Below, piece by piece: positions 1 through 7,352 of a stretch of DNA of 64,000 bases. Each line of letters starts with the position of its first letter. Within the stretch, counting starts at the first letter, position 1. The position numbers and the translations under genes were made by a program. Source of the DNA: Pseudomonas sp. Irchel s3b2 (GTDB lineage Bacteria; Pseudomonadota; Gammaproteobacteria; Pseudomonadales; Pseudomonadaceae); assembly GCF_900187445.1 (NCBI RefSeq), contig NZ_FYEB01000001.1:1054001-1118000 (forward strand), read 5' to 3'. The notes under the pieces are model-generated. The model was not told the origin of the DNA. It made no database searches and saw only the letters and a list, made by a program, of their open reading frames with translations.

Positions 1-659
1 CGCATGTTCTTGTCGATAAATGGAAAGCTCAGGTTCTGCAATTCCTCGCTGATCTCCACCATCGGTGCCGCAAAACGGCGCAAGCGCAATACATCACGGC
101 GCAGACTGTGGAGTTTCTGAATGTCGCGCTCATTCAGGGAGCTGCACATTACGCTGTTCTCCAGCTCATCGATCTCGGCATGGATCGCTTCGCCCATCGG
201 CTGGTAGTTCTCAATCACGAAGTCGAGGATGGCATAGAGTACGAAATCTTCCCCATGTTCCAATAACAGCGGGCGCGCCTCACAACGTTGTCGGACATAG
301 GCGTAGGACGCCGAATGACCATTGCGTGCGGTAATGACGTACCCCTTGCCGGCAAAGATATGAGTCTCGATGAACTGCAGTTTGCCTTCATTGCGGATCG
401 GCGAATACGTGACGATAAACAGTGCGTCGCCGAAGGTTTCCAGCTTCGGTCGGCTGTGTTTTTCCAGGGCGTCTTCGATGGCCAGTTCATGCAGGTTGAA
501 CTGACGTTGCAGGTTGAACAACTCTTCGGCGTTCGGCTCTTCGAGGCCGATCCACACAAAGTGACCAGGCTTGGCAGCCCATGCGGCACCTTCATCGAGG
601 GTGATATTGGTGACTTTCTTACCGGCGCTGTAAACCGCAGCAGCAACGACTCTACCCAT
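1..659 (-). CDS. CorA-family magnesium/cobalt transporter, N-terminal part (cut by window edge)
   Basis: The reading frame starts at an ATG (657-659, minus strand) and stays open to the window edge, giving about 219 codons of the N-terminal cytosolic domain. It contains the CorA-type stretch IEDALEKHSRPKLE followed by FGDALFIV, and later FVIENYQPMGEAIHAEIDELE, which fits the long alpha-helical part of the family. The two C-terminal membrane helices and the GMN selectivity motif lie beyond base 1 and cannot be checked. Family role: divalent cation (Mg2+/Co2+) channel of the inner membrane. It is a different gene from the CorA-type cmaX near 36 kb. Only a weak ribosome site (AAGAAGTGA) lies upstream. 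Confidence 0.85.
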   Translation of the reverse strand, partial: MGRVVAAAVYSAGKKVTNITLDEGAAWAAKPGHFVWIGLEEPNAEELFNLQRQFNLHELAIEDALEKHSRPKLETFGDALFIVTYSPIRNEGKLQFIETHIFAGKGYVITARNGHSASYAYVRQRCEARPLLLEHGEDFVLYAILDFVIENYQPMGEAIHAEIDELENSVMCSSLNERDIQKLHSLRRDVLRLRRFAAPMVEISEELQNLSFPFIDKNM

Positions 660-771
660 GATGGTGATTCACTTCTTATTAGCGTAAAGACTGGCGGTGC
701 CAGGCAGGATTGAGCTTAACCTTGTCTACTGCTTGAGAGTCAGCAAAATCTGCAGAGTTCGCAGGCAAAAG

Positions 772-793
772 AAAACCCGCACAGGGCGGGTTT
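772..793 (-). terminator. Rho-independent terminator after plsC
   Basis: On the minus strand the arms AACCCGC and GCGGGTT close a short loop and are followed by TTTTCTTTT. It begins directly at the plsC stop codon. Confidence 0.75.
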
Positions 794-796
794 CAT

Positions 797-1519
797 TCAG
801 GCGGCTTGCAGTTGCCGATCCATCGAGTCGATGCACTCGCGCATCTGGTCGCGGCACTGGGCGATCAGCATCGGCAAGTCATCCAGACTCAATCCAGCCG
901 TAGGAATCGCCGGCAGCGAACGGATCAGAATTTTCCCACTGCGCCAGCGGTTCAATCGCATGTGTTTGACGTAACTGCTGACACACACCGGAACAATCGG
1001 CACGCCCGCGGCAATCGCCATCTGGAACGCGCCTTTTTTGAACGGCAGCAGCTCTTCGCCCAGGTTGCGGGTGCCCTCGGGGAAGACCCAGATCGAGGTA
1101 TCTTCATGCTGCAAAGTGCGAGTAGTGGTCAGCATCGACTGGCGTGCCTTGTGCGCATTGCCGCGGTCAATCAGCACGTTACCAGCCAGCCAGAACAACT
1201 GCCCGAACAGCGGCACCCACTTCAGGCTCTTCTTGCCAATGCACACGGTACGACGGGGCACCACGTTGCCGAACACAAACAGATCGTAGTTGGACTGGTG
1301 GTTGGCAATGATCACGCAGCTGTCAGGCTTTTCCATCAGCGGCCTGACGTCGGCCTTCACCCGCAAACGCAAAATGCACATCGCCGGCCATGCATACAGG
1401 CGCGCGCATAAACGGCTGTTGTCCGGATTGAACGGCCGGCACAGACCCAGAATCACCCCAAGCACCCCGGCCAGAATAAAGTGCAAGCCCATCAATAACA
1501 TACGAAACACAAACAGCAT
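797..1519 (-). CDS. plsC: 1-acyl-sn-glycerol-3-phosphate acyltransferase (PlsC/LPLAT family)
   Basis: 240 residues. An N-terminal hydrophobic segment (about residues 5-28) anchors it to the inner membrane. The acyltransferase block NHQSNYD (73-79) carries the catalytic His/Asp pair, and FPEGTRN (146-152) is the glycerol-phosphate-binding motif. A proline/valine segment (GVPIVPVCVS) follows, as in the family. Family role: acylation of lysophosphatidate to phosphatidate in phospholipid synthesis. The length matches the usual 240-260 residues. It stands alone, closed by a terminator at its stop. Pseudomonas genomes carry several PlsC paralogues, so the exact acyl acceptor is not certain from sequence. 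Confidence 0.88.
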   Translation of the reverse strand: MLFVFRMLLMGLHFILAGVLGVILGLCRPFNPDNSRLCARLYAWPAMCILRLRVKADVRPLMEKPDSCVIIANHQSNYDLFVFGNVVPRRTVCIGKKSLKWVPLFGQLFWLAGNVLIDRGNAHKARQSMLTTTRTLQHEDTSIWVFPEGTRNLGEELLPFKKGAFQMAIAAGVPIVPVCVSSYVKHMRLNRWRSGKILIRSLPAIPTAGLSLDDLPMLIAQCRDQMRECIDSMDRQLQAA

Positions 1520-1685
1520 TTAAAGGGTCCACCGGGACAAAAGGTGGCGCAGTGTACGGATGTGCACTATTTTCGGCAATTGCCGCTAGGGAAGTGGGAA
1601 ATGGCCGATGTTTGAGCGCATGTTTCCGACTTATAGGTCAGATGCGGTCTAGAGCGGTTGTAAGGTTTAAAACCAGGCACGCAAG

Positions 1686-1714
1686 AAAAAGCCCGACACG
1701 ACGGTCGGACTTTT
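1686..1714 (-). terminator. Terminator after the crotonase gene
   Basis: Minus-strand arms AGTCCGAC and GTCGGGCT (one mismatch) are followed by a T-rich run. It lies 20-50 bases past the crotonase stop. Confidence 0.65.
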
Positions 1715-1733
1715 CGGTACAGCGCGTTCAGGT

Positions 1734-2423
1734 TTAACCCATATGCTCCTGATCCAGGATGATCGCGTTGTCCAGTGTCTCCAGCAGTGCCTTGCGCACT
1801 TTCAGCTTGGTGTTCTTGTGGGCGGTCATGTTGAGCTTCTTCAACTGACGAGCCGCCGCCAGCGCCGCGCCTTGCAGCTCTTCGGCCGACACCACCACAT
1901 CAAGGAAACCGGCGTCCACAGCACTCTGCGGATTGAACATCTCGGCATTGATCACCGCACGATGAAACGCCGACTTGCGCAGACGATCACGCGCCAGCTC
2001 GATACCGGCGTGGTGCATGGTCATGCCGATCTGCACTTCGTTCAGACCAATGCTGTACGGGCCATCGACACCAATGCGGTAGTCAGCCGACAACAAAATA
2101 AACGCACCCTTGGCCACCGCATGCCCAGGGCAGGCCACAACCACCGGGAACGGGTGCGACAGCAGGCGACGAGCCAGGGTCGAACCGGCAGCTACCAGTG
2201 CTCTGGCTTCGTTAGGGCCGGCCGTCATCACTTTCAAGTCATAACCACCCGAAAAAATACCTGGCTGACTGGTAATGATCACCACTGCCCGATCCGCCAC
2301 CGCCCGATCCAGAGCAGCGTTAAACGCAACGATCACGTCCGGCGAGATGGCATTGACCTTGCCATTGCTCAAGGTCAGGGTCGCGATACCGTCTTCGAGA
2401 TGGTAAGAAATCAACTCACTCAT
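1734..2423 (-). CDS. Crotonase/enoyl-CoA hydratase family protein
   Basis: 229 residues, shorter than classical enoyl-CoA hydratases (about 257). The crotonase fold is recognisable from SQPGIFSGGYDLKVM (oxyanion-hole region, about residues 52-66) and GHAVAKGAFILLSADYRIG (about 100-118). By eye alignment, the first catalytic glutamate of true hydratases falls on Phe in this second motif, whereas the second glutamate is kept in LNEVQIG. The reaction may therefore differ from simple hydration. The start is supported by AAGGATTGG upstream of the ATG. It is a single gene with its own terminator. The CoA substrate is unknown. Confidence 0.8.
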   Translation of the reverse strand: MSELISYHLEDGIATLTLSNGKVNAISPDVIVAFNAALDRAVADRAVVIITSQPGIFSGGYDLKVMTAGPNEARALVAAGSTLARRLLSHPFPVVVACPGHAVAKGAFILLSADYRIGVDGPYSIGLNEVQIGMTMHHAGIELARDRLRKSAFHRAVINAEMFNPQSAVDAGFLDVVVSAEELQGAALAAARQLKKLNMTAHKNTKLKVRKALLETLDNAIILDQEHMG

Positions 2424-2730
2424 GACGCCAATCCTTCTAATAAAGTAGGGCAGACGTTACCCACCGCCGTAGGCCAGGTAAAGCGCTGTGACTGACCACC
2501 CGGTCACCCTTTCCCCGCCCGGCAAGCGTTGCCGGCCACACCAGCCGCGCATTCCCCTCTATATAGAAGAGGGCGCGAAGCCGGAGATTGGCGGGTTTGC
2601 CATGGCACGGCACCCACCGGAACGACTAAATCGCTAACCGCATGAAAATTCTGCAAAAAAAGTTTGCCATCAGAAAAGCTTTCGACTACATTAGCGCGCC
2701 TCGACAGACAGAACATGTTTGAAGAGATAC
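2424..2730. other. Intergenic stretch between the crotonase gene and tRNA-Ser
   Basis: No convincing gene. A 70-codon frame at 2504-2716 (minus) is rich in Arg/Ala, lacks a ribosome site and resembles nothing I know. The stretch must hold the crotonase promoter (minus) and the tRNA-Ser promoter (plus). Confidence 0.5.
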
Positions 2731-2820
2731 GGTGAAGTGTCCGAGTGGCTTAAGGAGCACGCCTGGAAAGTGTGTATACAAGAAATTGTATCGAGAGTTC
2801 GAATCTCTCCTTCACCGCCA
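2731..2820 (+). tRNA. tRNA-Ser (anticodon GGA)
   Basis: The sequence begins GGTGAAGTGTCCGAGTGGC and ends in GTTCGAATCTCTCCTTCACC plus encoded GCCA. The anticodon loop reads CTGGAAA, giving anticodon GGA, and a long variable arm (GTATACAAGAAATTGTATC) marks a class II tRNA. The ends of the acceptor stem (GGTGAAG/CTTCACC) pair fully. It matches the E. coli tRNA-Ser(GGA) layout closely. It reads UCC/UCU serine codons. Confidence 0.97.
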
Positions 2821-2834
2821 AATTTGATATACAC

Positions 2835-2868
2835 AAAACCCCTGATTTCGAGAGAAGTCAGGGGTTTT
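2835..2868 (+). terminator. Terminator of tRNA-Ser transcript
   Basis: The perfect 11-base arms AAAACCCCTGA and TCAGGGGTTTT begin 14 bases after the tRNA CCA end. Confidence 0.85.
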
Positions 2869-2910
2869 GTGGTTTTTGGCGTCTAAAAATTCATGCATGG
2901 AGGAAATATC

Positions 2911-3231
2911 ATGATCACCACCACAACCCACACCATCGAAGGTCGACAAATCACCGCTTACCTGGACATCGTCAGCGCTGAGTCGGTGCAGGGCGTTAAC
3001 GTGATCCGCGATCTGTTCGCTGGCATGCGGGATTTTTTCGGCGGGCGTTCTCAGACATTGGAGCGGGCATTGAAGGATGCGCGGATTCAGGCCACCGACG
3101 AGATCAAGGAGCGGGCGCGGGCGCTTCAGGCGGATGCGGTGGTGGGGCTCGATTATGAGATCAGCATGCCGGCCGGCAAGGGTGGGATGGTGGTGGTGTT
3201 TGTGACCGGGACGGCGGTCAAACTGCGGTAA
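2911..3231 (+). CDS. YbjQ-family (UPF0145) protein
   Basis: 106 residues counted from the ATG at 2911, which has GGAGGA seven bases upstream. An earlier in-frame ATG (2893) would lie over this ribosome site and is rejected. Family features are the opening ITTTTHTIEGRQITAYLDIVSAE, the central FFGGRSQTLERALKDAR helix and the closing ALQADAVVGLDYEIS plus a beta strand VVVFVTGTAV. The family forms small beta/alpha homopentamers that some call heavy-metal-binding, but no clear biochemical role is known. The gene directly follows the tRNA-Ser terminator and appears to be monocistronic. Confidence 0.85.
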   Translation: MITTTTHTIEGRQITAYLDIVSAESVQGVNVIRDLFAGMRDFFGGRSQTLERALKDARIQATDEIKERARALQADAVVGLDYEISMPAGKGGMVVVFVTGTAVKLR

Positions 3232-3457
3232 GTTGGGGTGAAAAAATCTTGAGAGCGTTGTCGGGCGAGGGGCATGCACGTTCTGTTTATTCGCGCCATC
3301 TGACTTTGTAGGAAGCAAGCGCTGGCCATTCGTCGGGCACGTAATAATCTGAATCACAAGTCCGGGAATGACCGACTAGTCTCAAAATCCTGGGTGGTCG
3401 ATATTTTTCAGGCAAAGAAGGCTTGCCGGTATCGACCCGTTAGAGAGGAGCGAAGAT

Positions 3458-3652
3458 ATGACTGAGCCGTATATCGAAGACGACGGGGCAGAGTTTCCGA
3501 TCAATGATTGCGTGCAGTGTGGTCAGACGGACTATGTGCCGAGCTTCGGTGAAGACCGTATCAAGATCAACAAAATCAAATCCGCAGTGCCTCGAACCCG
3601 AGGGCCGAAATCGAAATTCATGCCCAAGCTGGGTGCGCCTTCCAAGAAGTAA
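3458..3652 (+). CDS. Small conserved-looking hypothetical protein (64 aa)
   Basis: 64 residues, starting at an ATG with GAGAGGAG upstream and followed at once by a strong terminator, so it looks like a real one-gene transcript. The N-terminus is acidic (EPYIEDDGAEF), then comes a CxxC pair in CVQCGQTDYVP that could bind a metal ion, and the C-terminus is basic (RTRGPKSKFMPKLGAPSKK). No signal peptide or membrane segment. I do not recognise the family and assign no function. Confidence 0.7.
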   Translation: MTEPYIEDDGAEFPINDCVQCGQTDYVPSFGEDRIKINKIKSAVPRTRGPKSKFMPKLGAPSKK

Positions 3653-3666
3653 ACAGTTACCGCACG

Positions 3667-3698
3667 AACCCCGCCATTGAGCGGGGTTTCTTTTTTTT
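3667..3698 (+). terminator. Strong terminator after the 64-aa gene
   Basis: Arms AACCCCGC and GCGGGGTT, followed by TCTTTTTTTT. Confidence 0.85.
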
Positions 3699-3999
3699 GA
3701 TGGGTAGAAAGCATGGCTCGGTAGCAATGCCGGAAAATGTCCTACAACTTTGCGAGCGCTAGTGTTTTTTTCACAAACTTTTCACACCGGCCTACGTAGT
3801 CTCAGCTCATCCGTTAGAAAGCAGTACCCTGGCCCGTCTCCCCAGCGGGCTTTTTTTTGCCTGTTATAAAACCTTTTCCATAAATGCTGTCCAACCGTCG
3901 CCAATGACGAGGTTGTTCCGTGTTTGTGTCTGGACTTTGCCTCTTCTAAAGCATTCAATCTCCGGCCTTTCTGTTTCCCCTTTTTTTGAGGTTCTCGTT
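3699..3999. other. Intergenic stretch with an orphan terminator
   Basis: No protein gene seen. It contains a second terminator (3832-3858) with no obvious upstream gene, so a short untranslated RNA may end there. The rest is the upstream region of the first glycine-zipper gene. Confidence 0.5.
3832..3858 (+). terminator. Orphan Rho-independent terminator
   Basis: Arms GCCCG and CGGGC around an eight-to-nine-base loop, followed by eight T. Upstream, TTCACA and TACGTA are 17 bases apart, a weak promoter candidate that would give an RNA of roughly 55 bases. Confidence 0.6.
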
Positions 4000-4365
4000 A
4001 TGCGTTTGACACTGCCTGCTCTGGTTCTGGGCCTTTTGGTTGCTCAAGGTGCGATGGCTGCCGGTGATGGCACTGCCGCGCTCGGTGGTGGTCTGGGTGG
4101 CGCGCTGGGTAATGTGGTCGGCCAGAAAATGGGCGGCAGCACCGGTGCAGCGATTGGTGCTGGCGTAGCGGGCGCAGCCGGCAGTGCTGTTGCAGCACGC
4201 AAAGGCAGCCGCACCAAAGCGGCCATCGGCGGCGGTGTCGGCGCGGCAGGCGGTTCGGTGATCGGCAACAGCCTGGGCGGCAAGACAGGTTCCACCATCG
4301 GTGCCGGCCTGGGCGGTGCATTGGGCGGCGGCGTGGGCAGCAATCTGTCCAAAAAGGGCCACTGA
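4000..4365 (+). CDS. Exported glycine-zipper protein, copy 1
   Basis: 121 residues from the ATG at 4000 (RBS GAGG upstream). A longer frame back to 3904 has no ribosome site and would bury the signal peptide, so it is rejected. Residues 1-20 (MRLTLPALVLGLLVAQGAMA) are a clear Sec signal peptide with cleavage after AMA. The mature part is almost entirely glycine-zipper repeats (GGGLGGALGNVVG, GAAIGAGVAGAAG, AIGGGVGAAGG, TIGAGLGGALGG), a pattern that packs as membrane-embedded helical hairpins. It is the tandem paralogue of the next gene, sharing the same signal and repeat order. Periplasmic or outer-membrane location is inferred; function is unknown. Confidence 0.8.
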   Translation: MRLTLPALVLGLLVAQGAMAAGDGTAALGGGLGGALGNVVGQKMGGSTGAAIGAGVAGAAGSAVAARKGSRTKAAIGGGVGAAGGSVIGNSLGGKTGSTIGAGLGGALGGGVGSNLSKKGH

Positions 4366-4382
4366 TCCCGAATGATCCGCTG

Positions 4383-4411
4383 AAAAAGCCCGGCTCGATG
4401 CCGGGCTTTTT
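4383..4411 (+). terminator. Terminator after glycine-zipper copy 1
   Basis: Perfect 11-base arms AAAAAGCCCGG and CCGGGCTTTTT. Confidence 0.88.
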
Positions 4412-4548
4412 CGTTTTGGAACGTTTCTCCAGGATGTGGCTCAAATCTCGTACAGTCGGTATTTGCTTTGTTCAACACACGCAGATGCCAGGCTGAGGCC
4501 TGTCCGCGGCCCGTTCTTCCCCCGATGCGGAAATTAGAGGTTCATATC

Positions 4549-4974
4549 ATGCGTTTGACATTGTCCACGGTGGTTTTAGGACTTTTGGTCGCTCAGGGTG
4601 CAATGGCTGCCGGCGACGGCACCGCTGCAGTGGGCGGTGGTCTTGGCGGCGCGTTGGGTAACGTAGTCGGCGGTCAACTAGGCGGCAGCACGGGAGCAGC
4701 AGTGGGCGCTGGCGTCGGCGGTGCGGCAGGCAGCGCGGTCGGTGCGCGCAAGGGCAGTCGAACAGAAGCGGCCGTTGGCGGTGGTATTGGCGCGGCGGGC
4801 GGCTCAATGATCGGCAATAGCTTGGGCGGCTCCACCGGTTCCACCATTGGCGCTGGCGTGGGCGGTGCAGCCGGTGGCGCGGTGGGCAGCAACCTGGGTA
4901 ATGACAGCGACAGCTCGCATTCCGGTGGTGGCAAACACAAACACAAGCATAAAAATAAGTACAAGCATCGCTAA
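4549..4974 (+). CDS. Exported glycine-zipper protein, copy 2, with His/Lys tail
   Basis: 141 residues from the ATG at 4549 (AGAGG upstream). Its signal peptide (MRLTLSTVVLGLLVAQGAMA) is nearly identical to copy 1, and the same glycine-zipper blocks follow in the same order, showing tandem duplication. Copy 2 differs by a C-terminal extension of about 20 residues: a short acidic/Ser stretch (GNDSDSSHSGGG), then alternating KHKHKHKNKYKHR. Such a tail could bind metal ions or anionic polymers, but this is inference. Each copy has its own terminator, so the two are independently transcribed. Confidence 0.8.
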   Translation: MRLTLSTVVLGLLVAQGAMAAGDGTAAVGGGLGGALGNVVGGQLGGSTGAAVGAGVGGAAGSAVGARKGSRTEAAVGGGIGAAGGSMIGNSLGGSTGSTIGAGVGGAAGGAVGSNLGNDSDSSHSGGGKHKHKHKNKYKHR

Positions 4975-4995
4975 CTCGATATCGAGTGACAGTAG

Positions 4996-5020
4996 AAACC
5001 CGGCCCAGTGCCGGGTTTTT
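4996..5020 (+). terminator. Terminator after glycine-zipper copy 2
   Basis: Arms AAACCCGG and CCGGGTTT plus two more T. Confidence 0.8.
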
Positions 5021-5102
5021 CATTTCTGTCAGTAGGACTCTGGAACGTTTGCTCGTAGGACGCCTCGAACTTCATACACCCTTGGACGTTTTGAGGCATG
5101 TC

Positions 5103-5273
5103 ATGACTCCGGAAACCGAAGGCATGGAAGAAGAAGGTCCGATCAACGATCCTGGCAACGAAGATCCGGGGTCTCTGATGGACGACGCCACGGTGCCGCT
5201 CAACGATGCCGATGACGCAGGCGACGTAGGCAACTGCGAGTATGACGAGTACGACGAAGAAGACGACGAGTGA
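5103..5273 (+). CDS. Small very acidic protein (56 aa)
   Basis: 56 residues from the ATG at 5103, chosen because GAGG lies just upstream. The longer frame from 4986 would start before the preceding terminator. The protein is dominated by Asp/Glu, with blocks GMEEEGP, DDATVPLNDADDAGD and a C-terminal EYDEYDEEDDE. No signal peptide, no membrane helix and one cysteine. The low complexity suggests a disordered protein. I do not recognise it. It neighbours another acidic protein and may have a related role. Confidence 0.6.
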   Translation: MTPETEGMEEEGPINDPGNEDPGSLMDDATVPLNDADDAGDVGNCEYDEYDEEDDE

Positions 5274-5381
5274 TCAGGCTTTGCGGTCGGAACGACCAAT
5301 TGTCTCTCTGATCGAACCGCATCTATCGTGTTGTCCTCGAAAGATCAGGATCTGTTTCTCAGGTCCATTGAGAGGTGCGTT

Positions 5382-5696
5382 ATGAATGCTGATCCGAAAG
5401 ACTCCGATATCGACGATACCCCCGAATACCCGCTGCCTTCACCTACCGACTCTCTGAGTCGCGATCAGCGCCCGCCCGACGATGACGACACTGGTGTGGA
5501 GCAGGTGCCCACCGATGACGACACTGGTGTGGAGCAGGTGCCCACCGATGACGACACTGGTGTGGAGCAGGTGCCCACCGATGACGACACTGGTGTGGAG
5601 CAAGTGCCCACCGATGATGTGAAGCGCGGTGATGTGGAGGCCCATCCCGATGACCCGGACATTACCGGTGACGATTTATCGGGAGAACCGAGCTGA
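5382..5696 (+). CDS. Acidic repeat protein with four DDDTGVEQVPT units
   Basis: 104 residues from the ATG at 5382 (AGAGG eight bases upstream). The centre (about residues 34-77) is four back-to-back copies of an 11-residue unit, DDDTGVEQVPT, encoded by near-identical 33-bp repeats. The flanks are also Asp/Pro rich (PKDSDIDDTPEYPLP; HPDDPDITGDDLSGEPS). No signal peptide, so it is probably cytoplasmic and disordered. The repeat count probably varies between strains by slippage. Function is unknown. Confidence 0.65.
   Translation: MNADPKDSDIDDTPEYPLPSPTDSLSRDQRPPDDDDTGVEQVPTDDDTGVEQVPTDDDTGVEQVPTDDDTGVEQVPTDDVKRGDVEAHPDDPDITGDDLSGEPS
5481..5612 (+). repeat. Four in-frame 33-bp tandem repeats
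   Basis: Unit begins GATGACGACACTGGTGTGG. Copies 1-3 (5481, 5514, 5547) are identical and copy 4 (5580) differs by one G-to-A change. The unit length is a multiple of three, so loss or gain keeps the frame. Confidence 0.95.
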
Positions 5697-5798
5697 AACC
5701 CTGAGTAGCGATCCATCGCCGCTCGTCGATTGTGCGGCACCTTTAAAAAGCGACCGCTGCCAGAGATCAGATAAAGCACTCTTTAAAGGAGGTGCGCC

Positions 5799-6164
5799 AT
5801 GAACAGATCAAAACTGACGAGCCTGACGGTGGTCGGCTTACTGTCGATCAGTTCATTGGCGGCGTTTGCTCAATCGTCTGGCCGCGATGCGCCGGTCGAC
5901 AAGGGCGGGATGCCGCCCTACTCGGAAATGAATGCGGGTTCCTCGGATGGGAAAGTGCCGCCACCGGATACCATTGGTGGTGGGAATGGCGGCGATGCCA
6001 GCGGGAGTAGCACCAGCCCGGGGGAGGGAAGTGGCTCGATGAGCGGTGGAGGTTCGATAGGGAGCGGTTCTGGAAGTGGGTCTGGAGAGTCAGGTGATTT
6101 TGAGATAGATGAGAGCGGTGGTAAAGCAGGAAGTGGAGATAAAATCGGTGGTTCTGGCGGTTAA
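5799..6164 (+). CDS. Exported Gly/Ser-rich protein (121 aa)
   Basis: 121 residues with a near-perfect ribosome site (AAAGGAGGT) upstream. Residues 1-25 form a signal peptide (KLTSLTVVGLLSISSLAAFA, cut near AFA/QSS). The mature part is low complexity: a short PPYSEMNAGSS region, then long Gly/Ser runs (GSGSMSGGGSIGSGSGSGSG) with a few acidic residues (GDFEIDESGG). No cysteine, so it is not a lipoprotein. It is likely a disordered envelope or secreted protein of unknown role. The strong ribosome site suggests high expression. Confidence 0.75.
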   Translation: MNRSKLTSLTVVGLLSISSLAAFAQSSGRDAPVDKGGMPPYSEMNAGSSDGKVPPPDTIGGGNGGDASGSSTSPGEGSGSMSGGGSIGSGSGSGSGESGDFEIDESGGKAGSGDKIGGSGG

Positions 6165-6188
6165 GTCAGCGTTTTGACTGTAGAACTG

Positions 6189-6209
6189 AGCCCAGTGTCG
6201 AGCTGGGCT
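6189..6209 (+). terminator. Hairpin after the Gly/Ser-rich gene
   Basis: Perfect 7-base arms AGCCCAG and CTGGGCT with a 7-base loop, but only a short T run follows, so it is a weak terminator at best. Confidence 0.45.
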
Positions 6210-6261
6210 TGGACTCAGACAATCGAAAGTTTCCTCACCCTTCTTTCTCGACTCGTTACTC

Positions 6262-6654
6262 CTATGAAATGTCTGACTCTACCCAGCGCATGAAGAACTC
6301 TCTTTGAACCTCCGGATCGTTCGTAAGATTGTTTTTCTCGTAATCAAAAATGTTTACAACGTCATTCCTTGATGCATATTTACCTATTGTGAGTTCATAT
6401 GCTTTTACTCCAAGCGACATCTGCGAGGACATGCTGGAGGGGTGTACGTTTATTTTTGCTCCTTTGCATAAGAAAGTTATATTGTAATGTTCTTTTCTTA
6501 TATGGCCGAAGCACTCGTAAAAATCCGCGCCTGAATAAGTTTTACTATATCCATCCTCCATAATGAAATTAATGGTCAGCGTTTTCGTGTTGCAAAGGAA
6601 TTTAGCGAGCAGGCGGTGACCGTCTTTGAATATCACAATCTCTACGCTTTCCAC
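6262..6654 (-). CDS. Putative Rhs immunity paralogue, copy 3 (130 aa)
   Basis: 130 residues. No ATG is available at the N-terminus. The GTG at 6654 is chosen because its product aligns residue for residue with copy 1 (VESVEIVIFKDG against MKPIEILINNHG). No clear ribosome site precedes it, and the frame runs open further upstream, so expression may be weak or the copy may be decaying. It shares the family core (FLCKGAKINVHPSSMSSQMS, then AYELTIG and VVNIFDYE). It is third in line downstream of the Rhs toxin gene, AT-rich like its sisters. The immunity role is inferred from position and paralogy only. Confidence 0.6.
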   Translation of the reverse strand: MESVEIVIFKDGHRLLAKFLCNTKTLTINFIMEDGYSKTYSGADFYECFGHIRKEHYNITFLCKGAKINVHPSSMSSQMSLGVKAYELTIGKYASRNDVVNIFDYEKNNLTNDPEVQREFFMRWVESDIS

Positions 6655-6789
6655 TTCTATTTTCGGTTCGAATTTAAAGATGGTTTGGCCTGATAGGCCG
6701 TCATTGGTATCGATGGGTATACCGCTGAAAAAATAGCTTTATCTTAGTCGCTTGTTTTTGTTTTTTTGAACTGAATAAGTCAGTCCTCT

Positions 6790-7203
6790 TTAAGTTGGGT
6801 TTTTTACTGGGTTAGTTTGTTTTGGTCGAAAATGGCTTATCCATTGATGGTGGAAATCTATTTGTTCGGAAATATCATTGGTGATGTCTTTGTCCTCAAA
6901 ATCAAAAATGTGAACAATATTATCACGTGATGCTGCTTCTCCCAGTGTCATCTCATAAGCAACAGATCCATTGCTCATTTGGGAGCATATTCGTGAAGGG
7001 AACACATTAAGTTTTGCTCCTTTGCAAAGGAATTTTATTTTAGGGAAGTCTCGTCGGATTTGTGCCAGACATAAATACAGGTCATGGTCGGTATAGGTTT
7101 TTCTGAGTCCATTTTCCATTATGAATGTTAATGAACTGTAATTCTCTTCAAGCGTTGCAGTTTCAATGGTATGCCCAATTTGTAGTTTTATATAATGTTT
7201 CAT
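6790..7203 (-). CDS. Putative Rhs immunity paralogue, copy 2 (137 aa)
   Basis: 137 residues, predicted cytoplasmic (no signal or membrane helix). The core FLCKGAKLNVFPSRICSQMS is nearly identical to copies 1 and 3, followed by AYEMTLGEAASRDNIVHIFDFEDKDITND. Codon use is visibly AT-rich against the surrounding Pseudomonas genes. It is separated from copy 1 by about 150 AT-rich bases. Family name unknown to me. By the usual polymorphic-toxin layout, such downstream paralogues protect against the cognate toxin or against related toxins carried by competitors. Confidence 0.65.
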   Translation of the reverse strand: MKHYIKLQIGHTIETATLEENYSSLTFIMENGLRKTYTDHDLYLCLAQIRRDFPKIKFLCKGAKLNVFPSRICSQMSNGSVAYEMTLGEAASRDNIVHIFDFEDKDITNDISEQIDFHHQWISHFRPKQTNPVKNPT

Positions 7204-7352
7204 TAGGTTTGCTCGCTTATGGCCGGATCTTCTGTGATTAGATGTTTTGTTTTGATGTGGCTGCTCTGAATTGTAAGTGTCGCTACTGATAGTTGCGTAT
7301 TTGCTCGATTAACGGTGTTGCGTGAGCTTGTGATTCTATATTGTCGGTTGTT

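Noticed and set aside
2504..2716. 70-codon open frame before tRNA-Ser
   Set aside because: No ribosome site, odd composition and overlap with the tRNA promoter region.
5481..5612. Possible CRISPR array
   Set aside because: The 33-bp units are back to back without spacers and are translated in frame; they are coding tandem repeats.
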